DNA of 64,000 bases, taken from contig OX439003.1 in NCBI GenBank assembly GCA_949316495.1, positions 46,201,725 to 46,265,724 of the forward strand, written 5' to 3'. Source of the DNA: Amphiduros pacificus. Taxonomy: Eukaryota > Annelida > Polychaeta > Phyllodocida > Hesionidae. This document shows positions 1 through 10,900 of this stretch, one piece after another. Position 1 is the first letter of the stretch, and the number at the start of each line of letters is the position of its first letter. The position numbers and the translations under genes were made by a program. Under the pieces are notes generated by a model. The model saw nothing but the letters and a program-made list of their open reading frames with translations, was not told the origin of the DNA and searched no databases.

Positions 1-362
1 ACAGAATACACTCACACTACCCACTCAATCACACAGATTGGTTAGTCAGAACTGAAATTCAGTGAAAATAAATCTAACCTACAGGGATTCTGGCAAATAA
101 CAGCCATGCTTTCAATAGCCCATACCAGATCCTACTAACTACTAATCACAATTTGGTTTGGGGATGAGACTAATGTCAGGGTCATAAATGCTACTGTTGT
201 ACTGTATAATCTGGCTCCTGTATGAAGGGAACCAATGCATAGCTCCATAGGCTCCACATGTAATTTTATAAATGATACACAAGATTAACATATGTTTAAT
301 AATCCAGAATATAAGAAAATAAGGTTTGAGTGTTGCAGTGTATTTCTGTGACGTTGTGACAT

Positions 363-438
363 ATTATGGCATATCATGATTATTATGGCATATCATGATT
401 ATTATGGCATATCATGATTATTATGGCATATCATGATT
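363..438. repeat. 19-bp tandem repeat, four perfect copies, abutting a splice acceptor
   Basis: The unit ATTATGGCATATCATGATT is repeated exactly four times at 363-381, 382-400, 401-419 and 420-438. It is followed at once by GCAG, the acceptor of the SIAH exon. Each unit contains the self-complementary ATCATGAT. The array replaces the pyrimidine-rich tract expected before an acceptor. Confidence 0.95.
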
Positions 439-442
439 GCAG

Positions 443-1141
443 GTGAGGACATTGTGTTCCTAGCCACAGACATCAACCTGCCGGGGGCTGTAGACTGGGT
501 GATGATGCAGTCCTGCTTCGGTCATCACTTCATGCTGGTGCTGGAGAAACAAGAAAAATATGACGGGGTGCAGCAGTTCTATGCCATCGTGCAGCTCATC
601 GGAACCAGGAAGCAGGCAGAGAACTTTGCATACAGGTAGAGATAATTCATGAACCTCTGATCAGATTATGCTGATCTAAGTATAGCTGTAGTTTAGGATT
701 TTATATTACCTTTGCTGCCTTGACTATTCTCTATGTGCAAATCTGGTTAATACTAAAAATTATCATTTTATAGTAATTTGCAGGGATATACAAGGACATT
801 AAAAAAATAAAAAATATTAAAGCTCTTGTGCCTGTCAATTTTTTTTTCCTAAGATCTACTAAAATCTCTTAAGCTTCTAAAGGAAAAGATTCTTTCTAAT
901 GGAGTTGGGTTTATATTGGTTAATATTTTCCTGTCCTACATTTGTTGTTGTTGTTATTTACAGACTGGAGTTAAATGGTCATCGTCGAAGGTTGACATGG
1001 GAGGCCACCCCACGTAGCATCCACGATGGCGTTCAGTCAGCAATTATGAACAGTGACTGTCTGGTGTTTGACACTAATATTGCACAGCTATTTGCGGACA
1101 ATGGCAATCTAGGAATAAATGTGACCATTTCTATGTGCTGA
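443..1141 (+). CDS. SIAH1: SIAH-type E3 ubiquitin ligase, C-terminal half (partial, 5' end outside window)
   Basis: Two coding exons, 443-635 and 964-1141, encode the last 122 or so residues of a seven-in-absentia homologue and end at TGA 1139-1141. Exon 443 follows TTGCAG and begins inside a Gly codon. The join at 635/964 splits an Arg codon (AG|A) and restores [20 protein letters not shown]. Visible family landmarks are [32 protein letters not shown] and the C-terminal [11 protein letters not shown], which are the substrate-binding SINA domain. The RING and zinc-finger exons must lie upstream of base 1. SIAH proteins are cytosolic or nuclear RING E3 ligases that dimerise through this domain. 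The sequence is close to vertebrate SIAH1/2; the paralogue cannot be settled from this half. The acceptor sits directly against a 19-bp tandem repeat. Confidence 0.95.
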
Positions 1142-1560
1142 CCAGCAGAGGCCGCCACCAGTCCGGCCCAAGCTTCACCACCCCACCTGGTGGCAGCCAC
1201 AGACTCTAATTGTATGTTCGACAGGCCTCGTAGCAGCTGTTCGTCCAAACTCAACTGGGCCAATATGCTTTGAGTTTGAAGTATGTTTAATCTATCTGAA
1301 TATGCACAATCTGTCTTGTAAGCAGCTACCAAAACCTATACCAAAGACACAGGGAGAAGCCATGCTCTCATGGTGAATTTGTGAAGATTGTTATGTGGAG
1401 GGATGATAGCTGCAACCTGCAATAAAAAAAACCAAGGAGTACCAAAAGAATGGAGCAACAGGTGCTGTATTTTCATCACCAGATTGTCTGCATAGATTTA
1501 TAACAGAATTTAAATTCAATTCACATAGTATGGAATGATAGCATAAGGGTGCTGCATCAA
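1142..1560 (+). other. SIAH 3' untranslated region (extent unknown)
   Basis: No coding signal follows the SIAH stop. The segment is a plausible 3' UTR and includes a candidate AATAAA at 1421-1426. The true transcript end is not visible; the minisatellite that follows could lie within a longer UTR. Confidence 0.5.
1421..1426 (+). promoter_or_regulatory. candidate polyadenylation signal of SIAH
   Basis: AATAAA lies 280 bases after the SIAH stop and runs into a short A tract. This is a motif match only. Confidence 0.4.
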
Positions 1561-1565
1561 ATCAG

Positions 1566-2000
1566 CATAGACAGAGAGACAGGGTGTTCAAGCCACTGCG
1601 GTTGGTGCATCAAGCCAGAACTGACACCTTACAGAGAGAAGGGTGTTCAAGCCTCTGCGGTTGGTGCATCAAGCCAGCACTGACACCTTACAGAGAGACG
1701 AGGTGTTCAAGCCTCTGCGGTTGGTGCATCAAGCCAGCATGGACAGCTTACAGAGAGACAGGGTGTTCAAGCCACTGCGGTTGGTGCATCAAGCCAGCAC
1801 TGACACCTAACAGAGAGACAGGGTGTTCAAGCCTCTGCGGTTGGTGCATCAAGCCAGCATTGACACCTTACAGAGAGACAGGGTGTTCAAGCCTCTGCGG
1901 CTGGTGCATCAAGCCAGCATTGACACCTTACAGAGAGACAGGGTGTTCAAGCCTCTGCGGTTGGTGCATCAAGCCAGCACTGACACCTTACAGCAGGACA
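1566..2000. repeat. 60-bp minisatellite, about seven copies
   Basis: The segment GTGTTCAAGCC recurs at 1584, 1643, 1703, 1763, 1823, 1883 and 1943. The period is 60 bp, with one 59-bp unit. Units differ by a few substitutions such as CCACTGCGG/CCTCTGCGG and AACTGACA/CATTGACA. Because the period is a multiple of three, one forward frame stays open through the array (1584-2027) and would give a 20-residue Cys-containing repeat. It lies after the SIAH stop and has no coding homology that I recognise, so I read it as non-coding. Confidence 0.95.
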
Positions 2001-2364
2001 GTGCAACATGCACATGCATTTTTGTGATAGAAAAGTCACTGTGCTTTTCCAAGTCTTTGTCTCTCACAAAAAGAATTGAACAATGTAAATATTATATGTT
2101 ACCAAATGATAGTTTATTTATATTCAGACAAAAAAAAACTTGGGGCCTGTAATCATCAACCAGTCAGTTGTCAAGTAGAAAATCTACCAAATCAAAAGGG
2201 CCCTTAGCTAATAACATTCTGGGATGGTTTATGGCATGGTCAAGTTACAGAACAATCAGAGCTTATCAAAATCTATGCGAGATGCATGCTAGATGCATCA
2301 TATATCATCTGATTTTATAAATGTTGGTATTACCAATTAAATTTTGTTGCCTAATCTCCATATC

Positions 2365-2928
2365 CTCACTGCTTGAGGTCCCACATTTGTGATCCACCAG
2401 ATGTACAATGCATACTGGGACAGGCTTGTAGACATGACAGCTCATATGCTGACTGCCGTGAAGGGATTACAGTAAATTCATGTACAGGAAACAAGTGCTA
2501 ATTTTTTTTTTTAAATTACCGGTAAGCTCGCGAAAGTCCAAGGCAAAATCCAAGAAAATCTTCATGTAGGTTCTTTGACTCTACCATGCACTCACAAATC
2601 ATTTCTCATACAAAAAGTGTAATCTGATGGTGTGAGCAGAAACTATGTGTCAAAAAATGGCTGACATGGACTGATAATAGGTATATATGCCTCATAGCTT
2701 AATCATGTTAAAACCCCGAACATTCAGCCCTGAAGTTAAAACAAACGCAAGTAAAAAAGTAATCAGTTTTGGTATCTTGAGAGGAATTGAAAGACAGTGA
2801 ACTGATTGAAATAAAAATGATATGTCATTTGTTACTACTATAAGCCAAGCTTGCATGTCTTCAAAGTTCACCCAAGCCTGACAGATTTTAAAACACAAGG
2901 TGGTAGCAGGGCCCACTCAAGCAGTGAG
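2365..2928. mobile_element. non-autonomous DNA transposon (MITE-like), family A copy 1
   Basis: The element begins CTCACTGCTTGAG (2365-2377) and ends with its exact reverse complement (2916-2928). Inner sequence matches a second copy at 11551-12100 in order. Shared blocks include GTGATCCACCAG near the left end, AATCAGTTTTGGTAT in the middle, and GCCAAGCTTG plus a GGTGGYAGCA block near the right end. There is no coding capacity. The superfamily is not assigned and no clear target duplication is seen. Confidence 0.8.
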
Positions 2929-5900
2929 AATTAAGATACATGATCATGGTGTTATAATAATAGGATAAAAAAATATTCTCTGTCATCTATGTCATTTTCT
3001 TTTTCAAAAAAAAAAAAGAAATGAGCTTTTGTTTGGACATCATATAACCATTACTATTATATGAAAAATTCAAATGGTAAAAAAACTCCTTGTAGAATCT
3101 TAAAAAGACAAATGGTATACAAATACCAATTATGCTTTCGCATAGATAATATTGCTCAGAAAAAAAGATGTTGTGGTGCAAGGGGTTATGAAAGAATGAT
3201 AGCTAAGGAAATATGTGATCAGTCTGCTAAATGTGTGCATTTGAAATTTATTATATTGACATTCAAAACGAAGTACTGCCTGGAACTTGATATTAAGCCT
3301 TTCCTGTGAGTAAAACTGACCAGCATTTCAACACTTATCTTATAAATATTATGTTCACATTTAGCCATCCTCATACAGATAATGGCAACTAAATTTTTCA
3401 AATACCATAGTTTTTGGCACTTGTCTAATTTTTTGTAACAATTTATATGATAATAACATTTCAAGTAGTATATATGCTGAATGATGAGACAAAGTAGATA
3501 ACTGACAGTGTACCTGCTCTTTTGTGGCAAACATAGGATTTCAGACTAAACCTATTGGTCCAAATGTCCATATGCAGATTTTCAGTTAGGGGTAGACATT
3601 TATTTCTTCTTCAATAGGGCAGAATCTGAATTTCTATTTAATTGCAATTTTTTAATTGTGAAATGATTTAAAAGCATTTTTATGCCCATAAGGTATCGTG
3701 GTAATCTCAAGCGACATATTACAGTCCATTCAAAATTAGTTTTTCAAAGTTTGCTGTTAAAATTCCATCTCATTTGCTGGGGACCCTGATGGGTAATAAG
3801 GTCTTTAAAACATTTGGACAAATCAGTTTAGAGGTACATTTGTTATCTTTGTCACATAGAACATTGTCTAATTAGGATGATTGTTAACAAGCCACATGTT
3901 GTACAGAAAAAGTCCAAAGGACAAGTGTACATTGTACATATGCCAGAAATGGCGATATTGTTATTGTTGTATAATAAAGTATATTCACTATGTTTTTTAT
4001 TCAAAGCAGTTGTACTAAAGCGGTTTATATTTGATCATAGCATTGCGTTACAATCTTAGAGTTTAATATGATGAATAGATATGTACTTGTTAAAGTAAAC
4101 AAGACCAATGTTTCATGTAAAATAACTGCAGTTAAATTGATAGTGAAAATTTGTATTTTAATGATATACTTTCAAGTTACATTATAGAGATGAATTGATA
4201 TTATTTTTCAACCAGAAATGCCTTTGTCCTTGTTTTAGAGCATTTGGATTTAATAATTGGATTTCTGGCCTGGAAATCTTAGAGAGATAAATTACCAAAG
4301 GCTGGATGGAAGAAATAAATTAATGTATCTCATCCTTTGGTCTGAACTAATCCTCAAAATGCAGTGATTTGTAAGTTAAATCTCTTAATCTGGAACTATG
4401 CCCATATCAAATGATTGGGAATGTTAAAAAAAATGTCAAAAGGTATGCTGTGTGCCATGTGCATCTCTGTGATCAGATCATATTTTAGTTCACAGGCTCT
4501 GACAAATAGCCATGCTATATCACATACTGGTGGGCAAGATTAATAGGATATTGAGGAAGAGAAGTAAATGGTGTTTGCTTCATAGCCATTTAAAAGACTT
4601 TTATTAGGTCATTGAGTAGACTATAATAACAAAAAATCACTTTTTTTCCCATTTTTTTGGCTTTAAATGAATTAACTTCTGTTAATATCTATGGAAGAAA
4701 TAATATAACATTTGGAAAGTTTAAAACACAAGTCTATCATAGTGCCTTGTAAATTATTCTGTATTTATATCCAGGATATCAGTGATAAAAGCCCAACCCT
4801 GTCTCAAAGAAGAGATCCTTCTGAATTTCAATTTTAAACAATTGAATTATGATAAGGGTAAGAATTAGAATCATTTTAACTAAAGTGAATTTTTGTCGAA
4901 AAACAAACAAGTCAAGGAATTTTTTTTATATTTTTTTGTTTGTTTTTGTTTGTTTTTTTTTATGATAGTGGAAAATGGACATAAATCTAACAGCAGTACA
5001 GTGGAAAAACTGGGACAAGACTTTTATCAAAACAGATTCCTAAATGAAACCGAGCAAATGAACCTGATTAGAGGAGTTGATTTTGGCTGTTAGTGTTTGA
5101 CCACTTTGATTGAAGGGATTCCAAACACATCTAACATGCACTTAGAGGTTATGTCTCTCTGAACTGAATGTGGTACATTCCATTCCTAAGACAAAAGCCT
5201 GAATGGAATTGAGGCTCTGAATCAGTCAAGTGTGATAGGAGTATATGTGTAAAGTGTACATGCTTTCCTTGTTTTATCTTGTAAGATTTGATTGCGAAGA
5301 TGATCAATTAAGGTTTGGCACATCTAGCAGAAAATGGCAAACACATATTTGATGAAAAACATAAATTTTCCCATTTGTGCAGTTGTCAGACCTGTCATTT
5401 CATTTTGAGCTGATCTTTCTTTTTTAAATGTGCTGTCTATTTCAGTTTAAAAAGTCCAATGAATGTAGACCAGTCACCTTCTTGTCCATTTTCTCAGTTA
5501 AAGCTATCTTTGCTTTATTTCAACTAAGAGTAAGTATACAAACAATAAATATCCATGGGCATCTTTGAAGTTGTGATGAATACTTTGGTGCTAAACGCAA
5601 GCCCTACAAGCCATTTTTCATCAAGATATGGCTCATACATTTAGCCTCACCTTCGTTGTACAGCTGGCAGTACTCTCCCTATCATGATGATGTTGTGTTG
5701 CCATCTGGTGGATTTTCAGAGCTCAGACATGTAATCAACACGTTTACATTAAAACAATGCTGATGATTTCATCAAGATTCTATCAAATAAGTTGACCATG
5801 TGTGATTTGAAAACAAAAAATCAGTAGCTATCACAGAGTTGTCAAGTATGATTCCACCTGGGCATCAAATGTTATCCTATTGTTGTCTCAGTTTGAGGCT

Positions 5901-7489
5901 TTCAGAAAAAAGGTGTTGGTGACTGAGTGGCTGCCATATTGGATTTAAAATAACTCCAGAATTTTAGGAACTTTCTGATCTGTTCAACAAATATATCCTT
6001 ATTAGTCTTTTCCTCTGAAACTCTGGGTGAATTCTTAGATATTCAGAGGTGAGATGTCGTATTGTCAGGTGATGAGTTATATCAGTGAATTGTCCACACA
6101 TGCACATACATCTTTACACCCAGTGCCTCATTCTACTGATATAAATATAGCCTCGGTTTGAGGTGTCACGCCCAATATTGTTCCCAACCTGCCAAGCCAG
6201 GTTAAAATTTTAAATGAAGCATTTGCATGCATTTCCAGGAAATATTCAATTCATAAACATTACAAAAAACAGTTCCAAGGCCATTGGCCTATGTTTTTAA
6301 TCATTCTAGGGAATAAATGCCTTGCAATCTATCTACAAACTTTAAAATCTATATGAAATGCACATCTATGTTCAAGATACCAGATTTTTTTCTCCAAAAG
6401 TCAGACTTTGCTGTGAAATTATACTTCTCAAATTCATTCTTTTTCATCTATTTGTCTTGTTCCGATTAAAATCATCAGAGTTCCAAAACATGATCAAAGG
6501 TTTTCCTTTAATGTCATTCACACATCCCTTGATATGAAATATTCAATAATATGAATGATTTTTGAAAATGACTACTAATATGTTTATAAGAAAGATATAT
6601 TAAAGTGTTCAAAACAAGGGATGGCATATTATGATTAAATTGATAGAATATCTAACAAGATACTAATGTACAAGTTAATATTGCTATGAAGCAACACTCA
6701 GGGATTACCAATCATGCTAGAAAATAAACTAAACATTAATCTGGACATTCGTAATAATTTATTATCATAAATACAGAAAGCAAGTAACTTGACTAAGATT
6801 TCACAAAGAATGTAAATAATAACCTGTCATAAACATCGCTTGGCTTAAAGGCTGAAAAATGTCAATACATCTTTGATGGTTTAATCCTTATTTTAGCTGA
6901 AATAATGAAAACTGCCAATGTTTGCAAGAAAAAATAAACTGTACCTAAGGTTAATACAAAATTTACTTATAATGATTTGGTAGATGTTTTTTCACTGTAG
7001 CATATACAAGAATATTTTTGCAGAGATAATCATATAATGCTGTGGTCCTGGATTGGGTTGAACCAATACAAAAAAGGGCTTGGAGAAATAAGCTACAAGA
7101 AGTTAACTTAGCTAGGTTTTTTTTCAGAAATAGAGTTGTCAAGTGAAGCTTTGTAAAATATGCAATTTCTTTTCATAACACTGCTACAACGTTCATGGCA
7201 GTAATTATGACAAATGTCAGCTCAAGTATAATTTGTGAGCAAGATCTTTTGAAATATTAAATATTTGACATTGATGAAATGGAAACATCCTTTAAAATGT
7301 CAAAATTACATGTTCGAAATGGGTCTTACTACCAAATATTTTTTATGTTACCTGTACAGAATCAAGACTGTAAAATGTGAATAAAATATATGCAATGTTG
7401 AATAAAATATTTGTTGGCTTTTTTTTGTTCATAAGTGGCACACCTGCACATGCATGAAGAGTCCTGTGCAAGGTATTCATTAATTCTGA
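2929..7489. other. intergenic DNA, no gene recognised
   Basis: This is AT-rich sequence between SIAH and UMPS. Only short unrelated open frames occur. I see no recognisable protein segment, RNA gene or terminal-inverted-repeat element here. Confidence 0.6.
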
Positions 7490-7630
7490 TTCATTTTCAT
7501 CTTTCGTGAAGTGATTTTGGTTTTCTATAATGATCATTTTTGTCAGAATATTATTTATAACTCATTTTCATCTTTCGTGAAGTGATTTTGGTTTTCTATA
7601 ATAATCATTTTTGTCAGAATATTTATAACT
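7490..7630. repeat. 71-bp tandem duplication
   Basis: A segment containing CTTTCGTGAAGTGATTTTGG starts at 7501 and recurs at 7572 with nearly identical flanks (TTCTATAATGATC versus TTCTATAATAATC). It lies about 300 bp upstream of the UMPS start, so it may sit in the promoter region. Confidence 0.9.
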
Positions 7631-7910
7631 CAATGCCATCTTCATTCATAAGAACTGTGTCAGAAATACATCATAATCCTAATCATCATCATTCTAAATT
7701 ACTAAACACCCATCCTTTCCTCATTTACTTCAGTGGCAGATTATTGTTTTTGTCAAGTCCAAGAACTTGAAGGCAAGTCCAAAAACAACAGAACTTTGTT
7801 TGAATCTTTGTCTTTGACATGAGACCAGTGTTTGTTTACAACATGTGCTTCCGGAAGTGACGTTAGTAACTTAGCACGTGTTGGGTTGGCCGGTGCGTGG
7901 AGCTGTCAAA

Positions 7911-10900
7911 ATGGCTTCTTCATCACTGGAAGATATTGTTTTGAAGTTATTCGAAGTGGATGCTGTAAAGTTCGGCAAATTTACGCTCAAAAGTGGTATC
8001 GAGTCTCCTGTCTATTTTGACCTGAGAGTTCTCGTGTCATATCCTCAATTGATGGTAAGATTTGATTAGTGAGCGATAATATCCTTGGTTTCGTTATTTT
8101 TATATGCCCCCCCCCCCATGCCACTCAAATCAAATCACATCAAATCATTGCTCGTCATTTGTCTCGTCATAGAATGATGTTTGACTCGTGTAATATCTTA
8201 TGTGGCAGAGTCATGTGATGTCAATACTTGAGCAAAGAATCTAGATTCAGGTTCTTTGACTTGAGGAATGAGATAATATATCATGTTGACCTGAATTGTG
8301 GAGGCTGCTGCATTAAAATTTAAATTACACTTCACACTTACAGTAACAGTGTGGTAAAACACTGGCATTTGTCCCCACAGACCTCAGGCTCACATAGAGA
8401 AGGTATAAGATTTTTTCTCTATGGGCTCAGCCATGCCATTAGTTTTACTTGTCAGGGACCAGTTTCTGCTGATGGAGTACATTGTGATACTCTGCATGGC
8501 GAGGTAGAATCATTTACTACCTCTGCAGCAATACGTTGTTCCTTGCACAGACTTAGTCCGCATATTTGCATGCAATTACCATATAGTTGGTCAATTGGCT
8601 GGCTTATGGTACATGCTCATGCACAACAACACAACTGTACACGTGCACATGCTTATTTCATATGTTCAAAAGTAAATTAGAATGGAGCATTCATAATTTG
8701 GGAGAGGAGTGTATTTGAAATATCTGGTTGAAAGATTATACCATTTATATAATTTTGTTCAGGATTTTACATCACTTACAATGCTATTCAGTCAGTTCAT
8801 GGTGAGGCCTGACATATAAGCTTTGCCCAAGAAGAAAAAGTCAAGATTTTTTTCCTCCTCCTCCCTTGAGGATTAATGGTACATCCCCTGCTGACTAATT
8901 TTGTCTGACTATTTTGGTACACATGTCACTAAAATCTCAATCCTTACTGTACTCACTTTCGTATAATAACAATGACACCACTTGGCCATGTTACCCCATG
9001 TGATGAAATATTTACTCATTGTGTCCTGGTTGCTTGCACTGGGTGTGTCCTCTGTGCACTGAACCAAAGAGTTGAATATGCCGTTTACTTGCAGAGCCAG
9101 GTATAAATCCTGGATCTGCTGTGGAGAGTAACATTGTGACTGCCATCAAAAATTCTTGAAGACCTAAAATGGGATTCCCTAGCACTGTAGCACGGAGAAG
9201 GAGGACTCAGAGGCTGGTTCTATTTTATAAGGCTATAAATGGTGAAATAGCTTTGAAACTACCTGAACATGTCAAAATGAAATCAGCTCGTACAAGGAAA
9301 AACCATGGAAATCGCTATATAGAAGTGGCGACAAACTGTGGTCATTATAAATACAGCTATTTCCCAAGGACTGTGACTGACTGGAATATTCTTCCTTCTG
9401 GTTTAACTGCACTGGAATCTGGTAACTCCGTATCTTTCAGGAACTTCCTTGCCGATTACAGCAGCTAAGCTAGAACATATAGAAAGGACCCTTGTAGCCA
9501 CTGGCAGTCACGGTCTACTTCATCGGTAGAAACTGGTCACTGACGAGTAGTCTCTGTAACTGGCAGTTACTAGTAGTGGCAGAAAACTGGTACTAGTGGT
9601 AGGGCACCATTATTTTGTATTAACACTAATTGTGCCCGACTTGTTTTCAATTGCTCCCAATTACCATCGATTACAGGGGCTAATCCAGAGGGGTCCCTTG
9701 TAACGGCTGGCAGTCCATCGGCTAAAACTGCTTTGCTGAAAAGTAGGCATTTCTGCTTTTGTACAGCTGTAAACCAAACAAAGCAAATAGCTGCCTTGAC
9801 AAACAACCAACCAGTTTTCTGTCATTTCTAATAACATCTGATTACAGCGGGAAGCCAGAGGGCTCCCTTATAGCAGCTGGCAGTCATGGTCTCATTCATT
9901 GGCAAAAATAGGTCGCTGACAAGTGCTGGAAGTCACTGAAGTTTTATCGAGCTACTAATAACTGTTGATTACAATGGCAAAACTTGAGAGGCTGCTTATC
10001 GCCACTACTAATCTTTGTCTTCGTTGTCAGAAACTTGTGCAGCACAAGTAAGATGCAATAAATAATAAAGATGATATTCATTGTTTTCAGTAAATTACAG
10101 CTAGTATTGTGCATTATCAGATAGGCAGTGTCTCCTCAGATATATGTGACTTTACCGAAGAGTGCATATGCTAGGGCCAGTGATATCAAATGTCCACTAT
10201 CATCTGTAATTTCCAGAAATCCAGGAAACTGTGATCACAAAACATTTGGAAAACCATTTAAAAGTGTTTCAACTGATTTTTTTCCCTGCCTATTAAATAT
10301 AAAACCTACCAGTATTTTCCCCTATTTGTTGGGGCTCAAATCTGTTATTTAGAGTACCATACATGTCAATGATGTACTGGAAGGTAACTTCCAGTACCTC
10401 ATAGTAATCATTCTGTCTGTCCTGTGTTCCTGTGAGTGTCTGTCACCTTATTCATTCTTTCGTCTGTTTCAATGGAACTATCATAATAAGGTACTGGGTT
10501 TATTTATATATGTGGCATCTGAGAATCCATATGATAATGAGTTATATTTGACAATATATAACCTTTTTGTGATCTGAATTATTTAATGATTTATTTTTAC
10601 AAAACATCAGAATGTCATAAAGTAAGATTAACTTGATGTCCACACATGTGATTTCATCCCAAGGTGGTGTGACTTTACCTTAGTCTTTTGTGAACTATGC
10701 ATGTCAGTGTATTTTGTTTGTTTCAGACGGAGGTGTCGGAGTGGTTATATCTTCGAGTGAAGGATGCCAAGTGTGACTTTACCTCAGTCTGTGGTGTACC
10801 ATACACAGCCTTACCGCTAGCAACAGTAAGCAAAGTCAACTTTTAATATAGAAGTTTTTATATATCATTCATTGTATAAGCTTATTTTCTGAACATTGAA

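Noticed and set aside
1566-2000. CRISPR array
   Set aside because: The repeats are contiguous 60-bp units with no unique spacers, in an animal genome.
1584-2027. 147-codon open frame over the 60-bp repeats as a gene
   Set aside because: It follows the SIAH stop and owes its openness to a period divisible by three; no start context or homology supports it.
9169-9468. A host gene of 99 aa in UMPS intron 1
   Set aside because: The sequence is the C-terminus of a LINE reverse-transcriptase ORF.
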